Positions 51,172-61,548 of a stretch of 64,000 nt of DNA are shown here, piece by piece. Each line of letters opens with the position of its first letter. Position 1 is the first letter of the stretch. Origin of the DNA: Methylobacterium sp. PvR107. Lineage in GTDB: Bacteria > Pseudomonadota > Alphaproteobacteria > Rhizobiales > Beijerinckiaceae. The notes under the pieces are model-generated. The model had not been told where the DNA came from. It ran no database searches and worked only from the letters and a program-made list of their open reading frames with translations. Position numbers and translations under genes: made by a program. The stretch spans positions 4,801,501 through 4,865,500 of the forward strand of contig NZ_JAFIBW010000001.1 in assembly GCF_017833295.1 (NCBI RefSeq). The letters are read 5' to 3'.

Positions 51172-52322
51172 GCCGACCGCGCGGTCGGCTCAATGACCGC
51201 TCCGTCGATGCACAGCCGCCGGATCAGATCCGTGTAGAGGGCCTGCGCCTCCGCGATCCTGTCGATGCGGCAATGCTCGTCGGTCTTGTGGCACTGCTCG
51301 GCCTCACCAGGGCCGATCACCACGGTCGCGACGTTGTCGAAGGCGGGCACCAGGGCCGATGCATCCGTGAAGTAGGGCGCGCCCGCCGGCTCGGCGGTCA
51401 ACCCGGTCCGCTCGTGAAGAAGCGCGAGCAGCGATGCCGCAGCGGGATCGTCGATCGCCGTCGAGAAGCCCGGGAAATCTGTGACGACCCGGATCTCGGC
51501 ATCCGGGCCGAACAGCGTCCTCAGCGCGTCGAGGAGCTGCCCGTGATCCTGCTCCGGCAGGGTGCGGATATCGACGGAGAACTCGGCCCAGTCGGGAACG
51601 GAGTTGATGTTCTCGCCGCCCCGGATCGTGGTGACGCAGGCGGTCGTCGTCCCGAGCAGCGGATGGCGGGCGCCGAAATCGTGCGCTCCGAGCGTCTGGA
51701 TCCAAGCCGCAGCCTTGGCGACGGCGTTCTGCCCTTCCTCCGGCATGGACGAATGGGCCGCGCGGCCGCGCGCCGTCACCACCACGCGGAGCGAGCCCTT
51801 ATGGGCGAAGATCGGGGCGTTCGAGGTCGGCTCCGCCACGATCAGGAGGCCTGCCGGACCGAGGACCCGTTCCCGGCCGACATGGAAGGCGCCCTCGCAG
51901 CCCGTCTCCTCGCCGGCAGTGATCACCAGGGTGAGGCCGTGGCGGAAGCGACAGCCGTCCGCGCGCACGTTGCACGCCGCCGCGACGAAGGCGGCGACGC
52001 CCGCCTTCATGTCGCTGGCGCCGCGCCCGTACAGCCGGCCCTCGTGGACGATCCCCGCGAAGGGGGGAAACGTCCACGGGTTCGTGCCCACCGGGACGAC
52101 GTCGATATGGCCGGTGAAGCAGAGCGGCTTGCCGCTGCCCGTTCCGGGGATGCGCGCGACGAGGGTCGGGCGATCCTCCGCGAAGGCGTGGCTCTCGACC
52201 GCGAAGCCGCGTTCCGCCAACAGCTGCGCGAGGAACGCCGCGCAATCCTTCTCGAGTCCGGGCGGATTGAGCGACGGAAAACGGATGAGCTGCTGCGCCA
52301 GCGTGACGGCGTCGATAAGCAT
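51168..52322 (-). CDS. argE: M20-family peptidase, acetylornithine deacetylase (ArgE)-like
   Basis: A 384-residue dizinc hydrolase. The metal-binding His72 (T-G-H-I-D-V-V-P), Asp104 (G-R-G-A-S-D-M-K) and catalytic Glu138/Glu139 (G-E-E-T-G) are clear. The length and single-chain form fit ArgE, which removes acetyl from N-acetylornithine in arginine synthesis; succinyl-diaminopimelate desuccinylase or a related amidase is possible. The ATG at 52322 has AAGGA eight bases upstream. The longer open frame is antisense shadow. guaB is divergent. Confidence 0.88.
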   Translation of the reverse strand: MLIDAVTLAQQLIRFPSLNPPGLEKDCAAFLAQLLAERGFAVESHAFAEDRPTLVARIPGTGSGKPLCFTGHIDVVPVGTNPWTFPPFAGIVHEGRLYGRGASDMKAGVAAFVAAACNVRADGCRFRHGLTLVITAGEETGCEGAFHVGRERVLGPAGLLIVAEPTSNAPIFAHKGSLRVVVTARGRAAHSSMPEEGQNAVAKAAAWIQTLGAHDFGARHPLLGTTTACVTTIRGGENINSVPDWAEFSVDIRTLPEQDHGQLLDALRTLFGPDAEIRVVTDFPGFSTAIDDPAAASLLALLHERTGLTAEPAGAPYFTDASALVPAFDNVATVVIGPGEAEQCHKTDEHCRIDRIAEAQALYTDLIRRLCIDGAVIEPTARSA

Positions 52323-52503
52323 GCGCGGGATCCTTCGGCCGGACGGATGAGACAACGTCGGGCGGACGGGATCGACCCCGCAGGAACCGTGCCCGGCCTC
52401 CGCCCGGTCCGGGTCGGAGCCGCGGCGTGAATCCTCTGCACAGGCTGGCGTGGAAAAGCCGCGAGCCATGCGTGTTTTCACGTGACGACGCGGCAAGCGT
52501 GCA

Positions 52504-54087
<1,584 letters not shown>

Positions 54088-54094
54088 GGAAGCG

Positions 54095-55039
54095 ATGCGC
54101 ACGCTGATTGTCGGGGCCGGCGCGACCGGCGGCTATTACGGGGCTCGCCTCGCCGAGTCGGGCGCCGACGTGACCTTCCTGGTCCGGCCGGCCCGGGCGG
54201 AGAAGCTGGCGGCGGACGGGCTAAATGTCCGCAGCCCGCTCGGTGACCTGCATCTGCCGAATCCGCCGACGGTCACGGCCGACCGGCTGGCCCAGGCCGG
54301 GCAGTTCGATCTGGTCCTCCTGTCCTGCAAGGCCTACGACCTGGACAGCGCCCTCGCGGATCTCGCCCCCGCCGTCGGTGCTGAGACCGCGATCCTGCCG
54401 GTGCTGAACGGCATGTCGCATCTCGACGCGCTCGACGCCCGCTTCGGCGCCGAGCGGGTACTTGGCGGCTCCTGCGCGATCGCCGCGACGGTCGCGCCCG
54501 ACGGGGCCATCCGGCACATGAGCGAGCTGTGCAGCATCACCTACGGCGAGCGGGACGGATCGCGCTCAAGCCGCATCGAGTCAGTCGACGGCCTGATGCG
54601 CGGGCTGAAATTCCAGTCTCGGCTCAGCGACATGATCCTGCTCGAGATGTGGGAGAAGTGGGTCTTCCTCGCGACGCTCGCGGGCGCCACGACCCTGATG
54701 CGCGCCGCCATCGGCGACATCGTAGCGGCGCCCGGCGGGACCGCGCTCATCGCGGCGCTCCACGCGGAATGCACGGCCGTGGCTGCCGCGAGCGGTTTCG
54801 AGCCGCGCGCCGTCGTCGCCGAAAGGGCCCGCGCGCAGTTGAACACGGCCGGATCGACCTTCACGGCCTCGATGCTGCGCGACATGGAGAACAAGGGGCG
54901 GATCGAGGCGGATCACGTGATCGGTGACCTGATCGCCCGCGGCCAGCGGCTGGCGCCGGAGGCGCCGCTCCCGGTCCTGGCCGCGGTCTATACCGGTCTC
55001 AAGGCCTACGAGGCCCGTCGGGCGCGGGAATCGGCTTGA
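54095..55039 (+). CDS. 2-dehydropantoate 2-reductase family protein
   Basis: A 314-residue ketopantoate-reductase-type enzyme. The NADPH motif G-A-G-A-T-G-G-Y (7-14) starts it, a S-C-K-A-Y Lys segment is near residue 85, and an E-M-W-E-K-W motif with the catalytic Lys is near residue 185. GAGGAAG lies five bases before the ATG. It follows guaB closely and may be cotranscribed. PanE acts in pantothenate synthesis, but genomes carry several homologues with other 2-oxo or 2-hydroxy acid substrates, so I give no symbol. Confidence 0.88.
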   Translation: MRTLIVGAGATGGYYGARLAESGADVTFLVRPARAEKLAADGLNVRSPLGDLHLPNPPTVTADRLAQAGQFDLVLLSCKAYDLDSALADLAPAVGAETAILPVLNGMSHLDALDARFGAERVLGGSCAIAATVAPDGAIRHMSELCSITYGERDGSRSSRIESVDGLMRGLKFQSRLSDMILLEMWEKWVFLATLAGATTLMRAAIGDIVAAPGGTALIAALHAECTAVAAASGFEPRAVVAERARAQLNTAGSTFTASMLRDMENKGRIEADHVIGDLIARGQRLAPEAPLPVLAAVYTGLKAYEARRARESA

Positions 55040-55060
55040 GCCGCAACCCGCGCCGATCGC

Positions 55061-55234
55061 TCAGTACCGGCCGGGTGGCGGCGGAGGCGGATTGCCGTAT
55101 TTCAGCTGCGTCTTGGCATCGACCGGCCGGCGCGGGGGCGGCGTGAGGTCCGGCTGCGCGGCCGGGGCGCTGGCGCAGGCAGCGAGGGAAGCGGCGACCA
55201 GGGCCGCGCAGGCGACCCGAACAACGCACGTCAT
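55061..55234 (-). CDS. Small lipoprotein, 57 residues
   Basis: A short exported protein with a lipobox: the signal helix ends in S-L-A-A-C (Cys20). The mature part is Pro-rich with T-P-P-P-R-R and P-P-P-P-P-P-G-R-Y. AGGAG lies 11 bases before the ATG at 55234. This style of tiny Pro-rich lipoprotein is common in Methylobacterium; the function is unknown. It is divergent from the rRNA methyltransferase gene. Confidence 0.72.
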   Translation of the reverse strand: MTCVVRVACAALVAASLAACASAPAAQPDLTPPPRRPVDAKTQLKYGNPPPPPPGRY

Positions 55235-55430
55235 GGGCAGAGATACTCCTGTTCGGCAGCCGACGACCGACCGCGCTGGTCGGCCGCCGACGGATGCCAT
55301 AGGACACGCGGCAGTCCGCGCTGGACCGCCCGCCTGACGGTCTGGGCCGCGAACGTGCTGGAAGCTCGGCCGTATCGTGGCGGCTTCGTGGGCCAAGCGT
55401 GGCCGTTTTACGCTGTCGTTGACGCATTCC

Positions 55431-55447
55431 AAAGGATCTGAACCCTG
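55431..55447 (+). promoter_or_regulatory. Ribosome-binding site and CTG start of the m5C methyltransferase
   Basis: AAAGGA (55431-55436) is followed after eight bases by CTG at 55445-55447. An in-frame TGA (55439-55441) blocks any earlier start, and no ATG or GTG occurs before the conserved region. Confidence 0.75.
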
Positions 55448-56746
55448 ACCCCCGCCGCCCGCTGCTCCGCCGCCATCGAAGTCCTCACCGATATCACCGA
55501 GCGCCGCCGTCCGGCCGCCGATGCGCTCAAGGATTGGGGCCTCGCGCACCGCTTCGCCGGATCCGGCGACCGCGCGGGCATCGCGAGCTTGGTCTACGAC
55601 GCCCTCCGCCGCCGGTCGTCCGCCGCGTGGATCATGGGCTCGGACACGCCCCGCGCCATCCTGATCGGCGCGCTGCGGCTTCAGCAGGGCCTCGCCGCGG
55701 CCTCGGTGGCGTCCCTGTTCTCGGGGGAGCGTTTCGCGCCGGAGCCGTTGAGCGACGCGGAGCGCGCGCGCCTCGAGACCGGCACGCTGCAGGATGCGCC
55801 ACCCGCGGTGGCGGGCGATGCGCCGGCCTTCGCGCTTCCGGAATTGTCGGCCGCCCTCGGTGACGATCTGGTCCCGGAGCTGAAGGCGCTGGCCCGGCGC
55901 GCGCCCCTCGATATCCGCGTCAACGCCCTGCGCGGCAGCCGCGAGGACGTGATGCCGGCCCTCGCCGCCTTCGAGGCCGCGCCGGCTCCGCACGCACCGC
56001 AGGGCTTGCGGATCCCGATCGGCGCGGACGGACGCGGGCCCGCCCTCCATGTCGAGGCGGAGTTCCTCGACGGCTGGTACGAGATCCAGGACGAGGGTTC
56101 GCAACTCGCAGCGCTCCTGGCCGATCCCCGGCCCGGCGAGACCATCGTCGACCTCTGCGCCGGCGGCGGCGGCAAGACCCTGGCGCTCGCCGCCCAGACC
56201 CGGAACGGCGCCCGCCTCATCGCCACCGATGGCGATCCGCGCCGCCTCGCGCCGATCCACGAACGCCTGCGCCGCTCGGGCGCCGTGGCCGAGGTGCGCA
56301 CGCCGCGGACCGGCAAGGCGCGCGCCGACGTCCTGGAGGATCTGGACGGCCGCGTCGATCGGGTCGTGGTCGATGCGCCCTGCACCGGGTCGGGTACGTG
56401 GCGCCGCAACCCGGACGCCAAGTGGCGCCTGCGTCCCGGCAGCCTCGCGCTTCGGACGGCCGAACAGGCTCAGGTCCTCGACCGGGCGGCGCGGCTGGTG
56501 AAGCCCGGAGGGCGGATCGTCTACATCACCTGCTCGCTGCTCCCGGCCGAGAACGACGCGGCGGTGGCCGGCCTCGTCTCACGGTGGCGCGGCCGCTTCG
56601 ACGTCGTGCCGTCGGCGGATGTCCTGGCGGCGGGACCGGCCTCGCTGCGGGACGCGGTGCGCATCACCGCGCACGGCGTACAGATGAGCCCGCTCCGCAC
56701 CGGCACCGACGGCTTCTACGTCGCTGTGATCGCCCGACGGGGCTGA
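55445..56746 (+). CDS. rsmB: RsmB/NOP2/SUN-family RNA m5C methyltransferase with CTG start
   Basis: Methylates cytosine in rRNA (C967 of 16S for RsmB). The 433-residue protein has the SAM motif V-D-L-C-A-G-G-G-G-K-T-L-A, catalytic Cys313 in D-A-P-C-T-G-S-G-T-W and the release Cys363 in Y-I-T-C-S-L. The conserved N-terminal segment I-E-V-L-T-D-I-T-E-R-R-R-P-A-A-D lies before the first usual start codon (TTG at 55589), so translation must begin at the CTG at 55445, which has a good ribosome-binding site. Target assignment is by family; other m5C sites are possible. A GC-rich hairpin follows the gene. Confidence 0.9.
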   Translation: MTPAARCSAAIEVLTDITERRRPAADALKDWGLAHRFAGSGDRAGIASLVYDALRRRSSAAWIMGSDTPRAILIGALRLQQGLAAASVASLFSGERFAPEPLSDAERARLETGTLQDAPPAVAGDAPAFALPELSAALGDDLVPELKALARRAPLDIRVNALRGSREDVMPALAAFEAAPAPHAPQGLRIPIGADGRGPALHVEAEFLDGWYEIQDEGSQLAALLADPRPGETIVDLCAGGGGKTLALAAQTRNGARLIATDGDPRRLAPIHERLRRSGAVAEVRTPRTGKARADVLEDLDGRVDRVVVDAPCTGSGTWRRNPDAKWRLRPGSLALRTAEQAQVLDRAARLVKPGGRIVYITCSLLPAENDAAVAGLVSRWRGRFDVVPSADVLAAGPASLRDAVRITAHGVQMSPLRTGTDGFYVAVIARRG

Positions 56747-56777
56747 GCCGCGAAACCGCGGCGGAGCCGCCGACGTT

Positions 56778-56806
56778 GGACCCGGGCTCCTGCGGGAGCC
56801 GGGTCC
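56778..56806 (+). other. GC-rich hairpin after the rRNA methyltransferase gene
   Basis: GGACCCGGGCTCC (56778-56790), loop TGCG and GGAGCCGGGTCC (56795-56806) form a 12-bp stem with one bulged G. There is no T-run, so it may be a weak terminator or an RNA-stabilising element. Confidence 0.5.
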
Positions 56807-56839
56807 GTCGACGGGCTCGAACGCGGCCTCATTCCGGAG

Positions 56840-57865
56840 ATGCCCTTGCGCCTCGACCGCCGACTGCTGCTCGCCGGACTTGGGAGCGCCTTCGGCCTGC
56901 GCTCTGCGCAGGCTGAGATCGATGGGAAGGCGCAGCCCGCTCCCCAGGGGGCGCCGCAAGAGGCGATCCGCGCGCTGCCGCGCTCGCTGCCGGGAGCGGA
57001 CCTCGAGGTGATCGACCTCTGGCCCGGCGATCCGCCCGGCGGCGGCAGCGGACCTGACGCCGCCGGGTATCGCTACGTGGAGGGTACCTTCGGCGACATC
57101 ACCCGCGTGGCTCGGCCCTGCCTGCTGGTCATGCGGCCGGCCAACGCCAACGGCGCGGCGGTGATCGTCGCGGCGGGGGGCGGATACGAGTTCATCGCGC
57201 TCGGCAACGAGGGCGTCCCGGTCGGGCGGGTGCTCAACGCCGCGGGCATCACGGTCTTCCTGCTGATCTACCGCCTGCCTGCTGAGAGCTGGGGGGCGGG
57301 GCCGGATGCCCCGCGGCAGGACGCCCAGCGCGCCCTCCGGCTGGTCCGGTCGCGCGGCACGGAGTTCGGCGTGGACCCGGCGCGGGTCGGCGTCCTCGGC
57401 TTCTCGGCGGGCGGGCATCTCATGGGCGAGACGGCCGTCGGCAGCGCCCTCGATCTCTACCCGGGCGTCGATGCGGTCGACTCGCAGCCGGTTCGGCCCG
57501 CCCTGGCGGGGCTGATCTACCCGGTCATCACCATGCGCAAGCCGTTCGACCGGACCCACACCCGCCGGATCCTGGTGGGCGACGAGGTCACGCCCCTGGA
57601 GATGAAGACCTACTCAGTCGACCTGCAGGTCGGGCCGGAGACGCCGCCGACCTTCCTGGTGCAGGCCATCGACGACCCGGTCGCGGTGGCCGACCACCCG
57701 CTCCTGATGTTCTCCGCCCTGCGCAAGGCGCGGGTCCCGGCCGAGCTCCACCTGTTCGAGCGCGGCGGCCACGGGTTCGGCCTCGGCAAGCCCGGCACGC
57801 CCGCGGCCGCCTGGCCCGGCCTGTTCCTGGCCTGGATTCGGCTCCACGGCTTCCTGCGGAGCTGA
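56840..57865 (+). CDS. Exported alpha/beta hydrolase (esterase, BD-FAE-like)
   Basis: A 341-residue hydrolase with a signal peptide (R-L-D-R-R-L-L-L-A-G-L start with twin Arg, cleavage near A-Q-A at 25). The nucleophile Ser189 lies in G-F-S-A-G-G, with a likely Asp in A-I-D-D-P and His in G-G-H-G-F-G. The fold is that of the acetyl-xylan esterase / BD-FAE group that acts on acetylated sugars or feruloyl esters. A periplasmic place is inferred. It is convergent with the O-antigen-ligase-like gene. Confidence 0.87.
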   Translation: MPLRLDRRLLLAGLGSAFGLRSAQAEIDGKAQPAPQGAPQEAIRALPRSLPGADLEVIDLWPGDPPGGGSGPDAAGYRYVEGTFGDITRVARPCLLVMRPANANGAAVIVAAGGGYEFIALGNEGVPVGRVLNAAGITVFLLIYRLPAESWGAGPDAPRQDAQRALRLVRSRGTEFGVDPARVGVLGFSAGGHLMGETAVGSALDLYPGVDAVDSQPVRPALAGLIYPVITMRKPFDRTHTRRILVGDEVTPLEMKTYSVDLQVGPETPPTFLVQAIDDPVAVADHPLLMFSALRKARVPAELHLFERGGHGFGLGKPGTPAAAWPGLFLAWIRLHGFLRS

Positions 57866-57869
57866 TCGC

Positions 57870-59108
57870 TCAGCTCTCGCCGGTGTTCAGGCGGTGCAGC
57901 TTGGCGACCTTCGGCCGGCTGGTGCGGAACTGGCCCCGCTCGACGGCGACGAAGACGACGATCGCGATGGCGAGCGTCGTCAGCCACCAGATCGCCGTCA
58001 GGCCGGCGCCGAGGCAGGCCACCGTGAAGGCGGACGCGAAGCCCCCCATCGCGCCCGGAACCAGGGCCGGAACGTCCCGTCCCGCACGGCGGATCGACGC
58101 GTGGAGCGCGAAAGCGGCCGCCAGCGCCCCGACGATGCCGAGCTCGTACCAGAACTCGAACAGGGCCGTGGTCGGTGCGTTCAGCGGAAGGAGCCCGACC
58201 AGACGCCCGCGCAGGGCCGTCTCGAAGCCGTGGCCCGTGATCAGGCGCACCGGATCATTGGTCACCACCTTCTGCCAGCTTTTCAGGGACAGCACCGCGG
58301 GGGCGAGAGGACCCAGGATCGCCGCGCCGACCGGGCGTGCCAGGAAGGGCAGCAGCGGCGCCACGGCCAGGAGGAGGGCCGACAGGGTCGCCGTCAGGGT
58401 GACGCCGAGCTTCGGCCGGTAGCTCGTCACCGCGAAGGCGAGGGCGCCGACCGCAAGGGCCGCGATCTGGGTCGCGTCCGGCTGGACCGTGAGCGCCAGC
58501 GCCACGAGGAGGGCGAGCCCCAGGGCCTCGCGGTCGCGGCGCCTGGACCGGAGCCAGGCGAGCGCCGGCCAGACGAGAAGGATCAGCAGGACGAGGCCGC
58601 GATCCAGAGCGCCGTCATCCTCGGTGCCGGACGGCGCCATATGGGCACCGAAGATGCCGAGCACGATCGCCACGATGGCGCCCGCCACGATCCCGAGGGG
58701 AAGCAGGTAGAGATTCGCCGAGCGCATCCGGTCGGGCAGGGCCAGGTAGCCCAGCAGCGCGAGCCCGATCGTGGCGACGAGGTTCGCCAGCCGTTCGACG
58801 GCGGGGCCGAGGAACGGCGTCCAGATCAGCGACAGCGCAGACCACAGCACGACCAGCATCCCGGCCAGGAAGGCCGGGGCGGTCAGCAGGCGGGAGGTGG
58901 CCGGCCGCACTGGCCGCTGCCGCCGGTCGATGACGCTGGCGATGATCAGGAGGATGACGGCGATCGGCGCCAGGATCACGGAGGCGCGGCGCGCCACCTG
59001 CGCGAGGACGGGAAGCACGACGAACAGGCCGAAGAAGCCGATGCGGCGCAGGAGCGCGGCGGCATCGAGTGCCGGATCGATCGGGGTAGATTTCGCCGCG
59101 CGCGGCAT
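57870..59108 (-). CDS. O-antigen-ligase-like polytopic membrane protein
   Basis: A 412-residue protein with about 10-12 predicted helices and a large periplasmic loop at about 270-320. The segment I-T-G-H-G-F-E-T and the later L-F-E-F-W-Y-E-L-G-I-V-G are the pattern of Wzy/WaaL-type O-antigen ligases and polymerases. No other polysaccharide genes are next to it, so the partner and sugar are unknown. The ATG is followed by a short charged cytoplasmic start. Confidence 0.78.
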   Translation of the reverse strand: MPRAAKSTPIDPALDAAALLRRIGFFGLFVVLPVLAQVARRASVILAPIAVILLIIASVIDRRQRPVRPATSRLLTAPAFLAGMLVVLWSALSLIWTPFLGPAVERLANLVATIGLALLGYLALPDRMRSANLYLLPLGIVAGAIVAIVLGIFGAHMAPSGTEDDGALDRGLVLLILLVWPALAWLRSRRRDREALGLALLVALALTVQPDATQIAALAVGALAFAVTSYRPKLGVTLTATLSALLLAVAPLLPFLARPVGAAILGPLAPAVLSLKSWQKVVTNDPVRLITGHGFETALRGRLVGLLPLNAPTTALFEFWYELGIVGALAAAFALHASIRRAGRDVPALVPGAMGGFASAFTVACLGAGLTAIWWLTTLAIAIVVFVAVERGQFRTSRPKVAKLHRLNTGES

Positions 59109-59224
59109 CGTGTGCCTTTTCCCGGACCGGGACGGTCGGATCCCTGCTCGATACGCAAGCCTCGCGCAAGCCGCTGTAGACGTTGCGCCACACTGTGCGG
59201 CACACTTCCGGTTGCGCGCTGCCC

Positions 59225-59752
59225 TCAGGCGGCGGTCGCGGCCGTGCGCGGGCGGCGGCGCGCGACCCGTCGGCCGACATCCGACACGACGCGCCAGCCG
59301 CCCCAGGCCGCGAAGAAGCCGATCAGACCGGCCGCCAACCCGTCGGCGGTGGTGGGAACGGCCGGGCTGAATTCGTGGTAGGCGGCTTCCGCGACCGGGA
59401 GGTCGGGATCGCGCATCATCGCCACGACACGGCCGAGGGGGCTGCTCGCCGTAGCCAGGGCCTGCTGCTGGGCGTTCAGCCGGGCGAGCCGGGCGATGTC
59501 GTCGCGCGCCGCCGCGCCGCGTCGCGCGACGAGCTGGTCCGGATTGGACCGAAGCCGGTCGACGGCGCCGTCGCGGGTCGTGCCGGAGGCCTGCGCGTCG
59601 GATTCCAGCACGGCCACCTGCCGACGCAGCTCATCGGCGGCGCCGCCGAGACGTTGCGCGTATTGCTGCGCAAACTCGGGGGCCTGCGCCGCGACCACGC
59701 CGCCGAGCAGACCCAGGGCAAGGCCGAGGGTGCGGAATACGCGGAACACTTC
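59225..59752 (-). CDS. DUF2937 family membrane protein
   Basis: A 175-residue protein with one N-terminal helix (about 6-24), a long helical, Ala/Arg/Gln-rich middle with coiled-coil character (about 30-110) and a second helix near residue 140. This is the form of DUF2937, of unknown function. The GTG at 59752 has GGAGG six bases upstream, so I prefer it over a TTG 11 codons earlier. Confidence 0.78.
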   Translation of the reverse strand, partial: EVFRVFRTLGLALGLLGGVVAAQAPEFAQQYAQRLGGAADELRRQVAVLESDAQASGTTRDGAVDRLRSNPDQLVARRGAAARDDIARLARLNAQQQALATASSPLGRVVAMMRDPDLPVAEAAYHEFSPAVPTTADGLAAGLIGFFAAWGGWRVVSDVGRRVARRRPRTAATAA

Positions 59753-59819
59753 TGGCCTCCGGCTCGACGATTCGACCCTCGACAAAGAGCATGCCCCAGG
59801 CCGTGGTTCCAGCCGGGCC

Positions 59820-60833
59820 TCAGCTCGGCAGGGTCAGCAGCCCGGCCTGCCCGTCGCCGCAGCCGAAGAGGAGCCGCGCGCCGCGCCCGTCCCAGGCGAG
59901 CGCCGTGACCGTGCTGCCCGGCACGGCCGGACGCACGAGCAGTTCGGCGGCGTCGGTGAAGCGCACCAGCAGGATGCAGCCGTCCTCGTAGCCCATCGCC
60001 AGGACCGGGGCTTTCGGATGAAAGGCGACCCGGGAGACCCGCGCCGGCCGGACGCCGCATTCCCGCGGGGCCTTGCCGGTCGGGCCTTCCTTCGAGTCGA
60101 ACGGCCAGACGATCGCCGCCTCGGCGCCGCTGGTCGCGAGCCAGTGCCCGTCCGACGACCACGACATCGACCGGACCTTGCCGGGATAGCCCGACATCCG
60201 CATGTGGCCGCGGTCCGGCTGGAGACGCCAGCCGTGGAGGGCGTTCTCCTGCATGGTCGAGACCACGAAACGGCCGTCTGGCGACCACGAGACGTCGATA
60301 TGCGAGCCCTTCCAGCTGATCACCTCGGCGGGGGTCTCCAGGTTCGGGTACCAGAGGCTGACGCCGTTGTAGTGGGCGATTCCGAGCCGGTAGCCCTTCG
60401 GCGCGAAGACGAGGCCGCGGGCGCTCGTGGGCGCCTCGAAGCCGCGCTCGCGACCCTTGGCGTCGCGCGCCACGACGGCGCGGCCGGCCGACCACGCCAC
60501 CGCGCCGTCAGGATGGACCGCGATCGCGTCGATCCACGCGCCACCCTTGGCCAGGCCCAGCTGGTCCATGGCACCGTCGGCCCGGATCTCGACCACACGC
60601 CCATCGTCGCCGCCGGTCACCAGACGGTCGCCGCCGCTGGCCGCAACGAGGATGCCGCTCTCGGGATGGGCGGTCAGGCGCACCGTGTTCCCGCCGCGTG
60701 ACAGGGCGATCGTGCCGTCGCTGAGCGCCAGGGCCGGAATGGCCGTCAGGAAATGCGCCGCCACGACGTGGGCGCCGGCCTCGAGTTCGGCGACGTGCTC
60801 GGTGAGGGAGGGGTTGCTGATGGAGCTGCTCAT
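59820..60833 (-). CDS. WD40 repeat protein
   Basis: A 337-residue cytoplasmic beta-propeller. Recurring strand ends such as V-S-W-S-P-D-G-R-F-V, M-S-W-S-S-D-G-H-W-L-A and V-A-F-H-P-K-A-P-V-L-A-M-G show at least six blades. Proteins like this are scaffolds; this short form is widespread in Methylobacterium and Rhizobium. Its start overlaps the DUF1275 gene stop by four bases (ATGA), so they are coupled. Partners are unknown. Confidence 0.85.
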   Translation of the reverse strand: MSSSISNPSLTEHVAELEAGAHVVAAHFLTAIPALALSDGTIALSRGGNTVRLTAHPESGILVAASGGDRLVTGGDDGRVVEIRADGAMDQLGLAKGGAWIDAIAVHPDGAVAWSAGRAVVARDAKGRERGFEAPTSARGLVFAPKGYRLGIAHYNGVSLWYPNLETPAEVISWKGSHIDVSWSPDGRFVVSTMQENALHGWRLQPDRGHMRMSGYPGKVRSMSWSSDGHWLATSGAEAAIVWPFDSKEGPTGKAPRECGVRPARVSRVAFHPKAPVLAMGYEDGCILLVRFTDAAELLVRPAVPGSTVTALAWDGRGARLLFGCGDGQAGLLTLPS

Positions 60834-61504
60834 AGCGAAGGGACTTTCTTGGCCGGCGGACCGGCGCGCAAGACGAGGATGGCCGTGATCAGCGCGAGTC
60901 CGCCCGAGAGCGCGGCCGGCGCGATCAGGGCGTAGAGGCTGAAGATCCCGTAGGCCTGCGCGCCGAGATACGCGCCGAACAGGAGGGACAGCCAGACCAG
61001 CCCGTCGCCGACCCAGCCCAGCGGATCGCCTGTGCGGGTTAACGCCTGGGCGATCTTCTGGCCCAGGCTGAACAGCGCGCCCGTGACGAAGGTCGTGCCC
61101 GCGCGGAAGCCCTTCACCTGCGCGAGGACCGCGTTCTGCGAACCCATCGCCACGGCGACGAAGAAGGCCGCGAGCCCGAGCTCAGGCGATTCCAGTCCCA
61201 GACCGAGGCCGCCGAGGATCAGGAGCGATTCGTAGGCGAGCACGATCGGCGTCGTCCAACGCGGGGGTGCCAGGATCGCCAGCCCGCTGCCCAGGACGGC
61301 CCCCGTGAGGAAGGCGAGGAGCAGCATCGCGGGCAGCACCATCCGGTGAAGCGCGGTCTCCGCGCCGAAGACCGCGAACTGCGTGGTGTTGCCACTCATG
61401 AAGGAGGTGTAGAGCCCGCCGAGACGCACGAAACCGAGGGCGTCGACGTATCCGGCGAGCCCCGTCAGCAGAAGGCCGATGCTCAGTTGCCAGGCCCGGC
61501 TCAC
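60830..61504 (-). CDS. DUF1275 (YoaK) family membrane protein
   Basis: A 224-residue protein with about six helices. The family mark G-L-A-G-Y-V-D-A-L-G-F-V-R-L-G-G and M-S-G-N-T-T are near the start. DUF1275 members may be small transporters or sensors; the function is unknown. The GTG at 61504 is chosen; a TTG at 61537 would add 11 residues, and neither has a strong site. A TTAACCAT element lies upstream (61541-61548). It is coupled to the WD40 gene. Confidence 0.85.
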   Translation of the reverse strand: MSRAWQLSIGLLLTGLAGYVDALGFVRLGGLYTSFMSGNTTQFAVFGAETALHRMVLPAMLLLAFLTGAVLGSGLAILAPPRWTTPIVLAYESLLILGGLGLGLESPELGLAAFFVAVAMGSQNAVLAQVKGFRAGTTFVTGALFSLGQKIAQALTRTGDPLGWVGDGLVWLSLLFGAYLGAQAYGIFSLYALIAPAALSGGLALITAILVLRAGPPAKKVPSL

Positions 61505-61540
61505 GCTTCCGCTCCGTGTCCGCGCCTTGGTAACCAACCA

Positions 61541-61548
61541 TTAACCAT
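61541..61548 (+). promoter_or_regulatory. CtrA-type half-site between DUF1275 and the response regulator
   Basis: A perfect TTAACCAT lies in the 200-base divergent control region. A second TTAAC occurs about 40 bases later. The spacing does not match a full CtrA box, so it is a weak candidate. Confidence 0.35.

Noticed and set aside
55235..56260. The 399-residue minus-strand reading that extends the small lipoprotein gene
   Set aside because: Only the last 57 residues have a ribosome site, signal peptide and lipobox; the rest is antisense to the rRNA methyltransferase.
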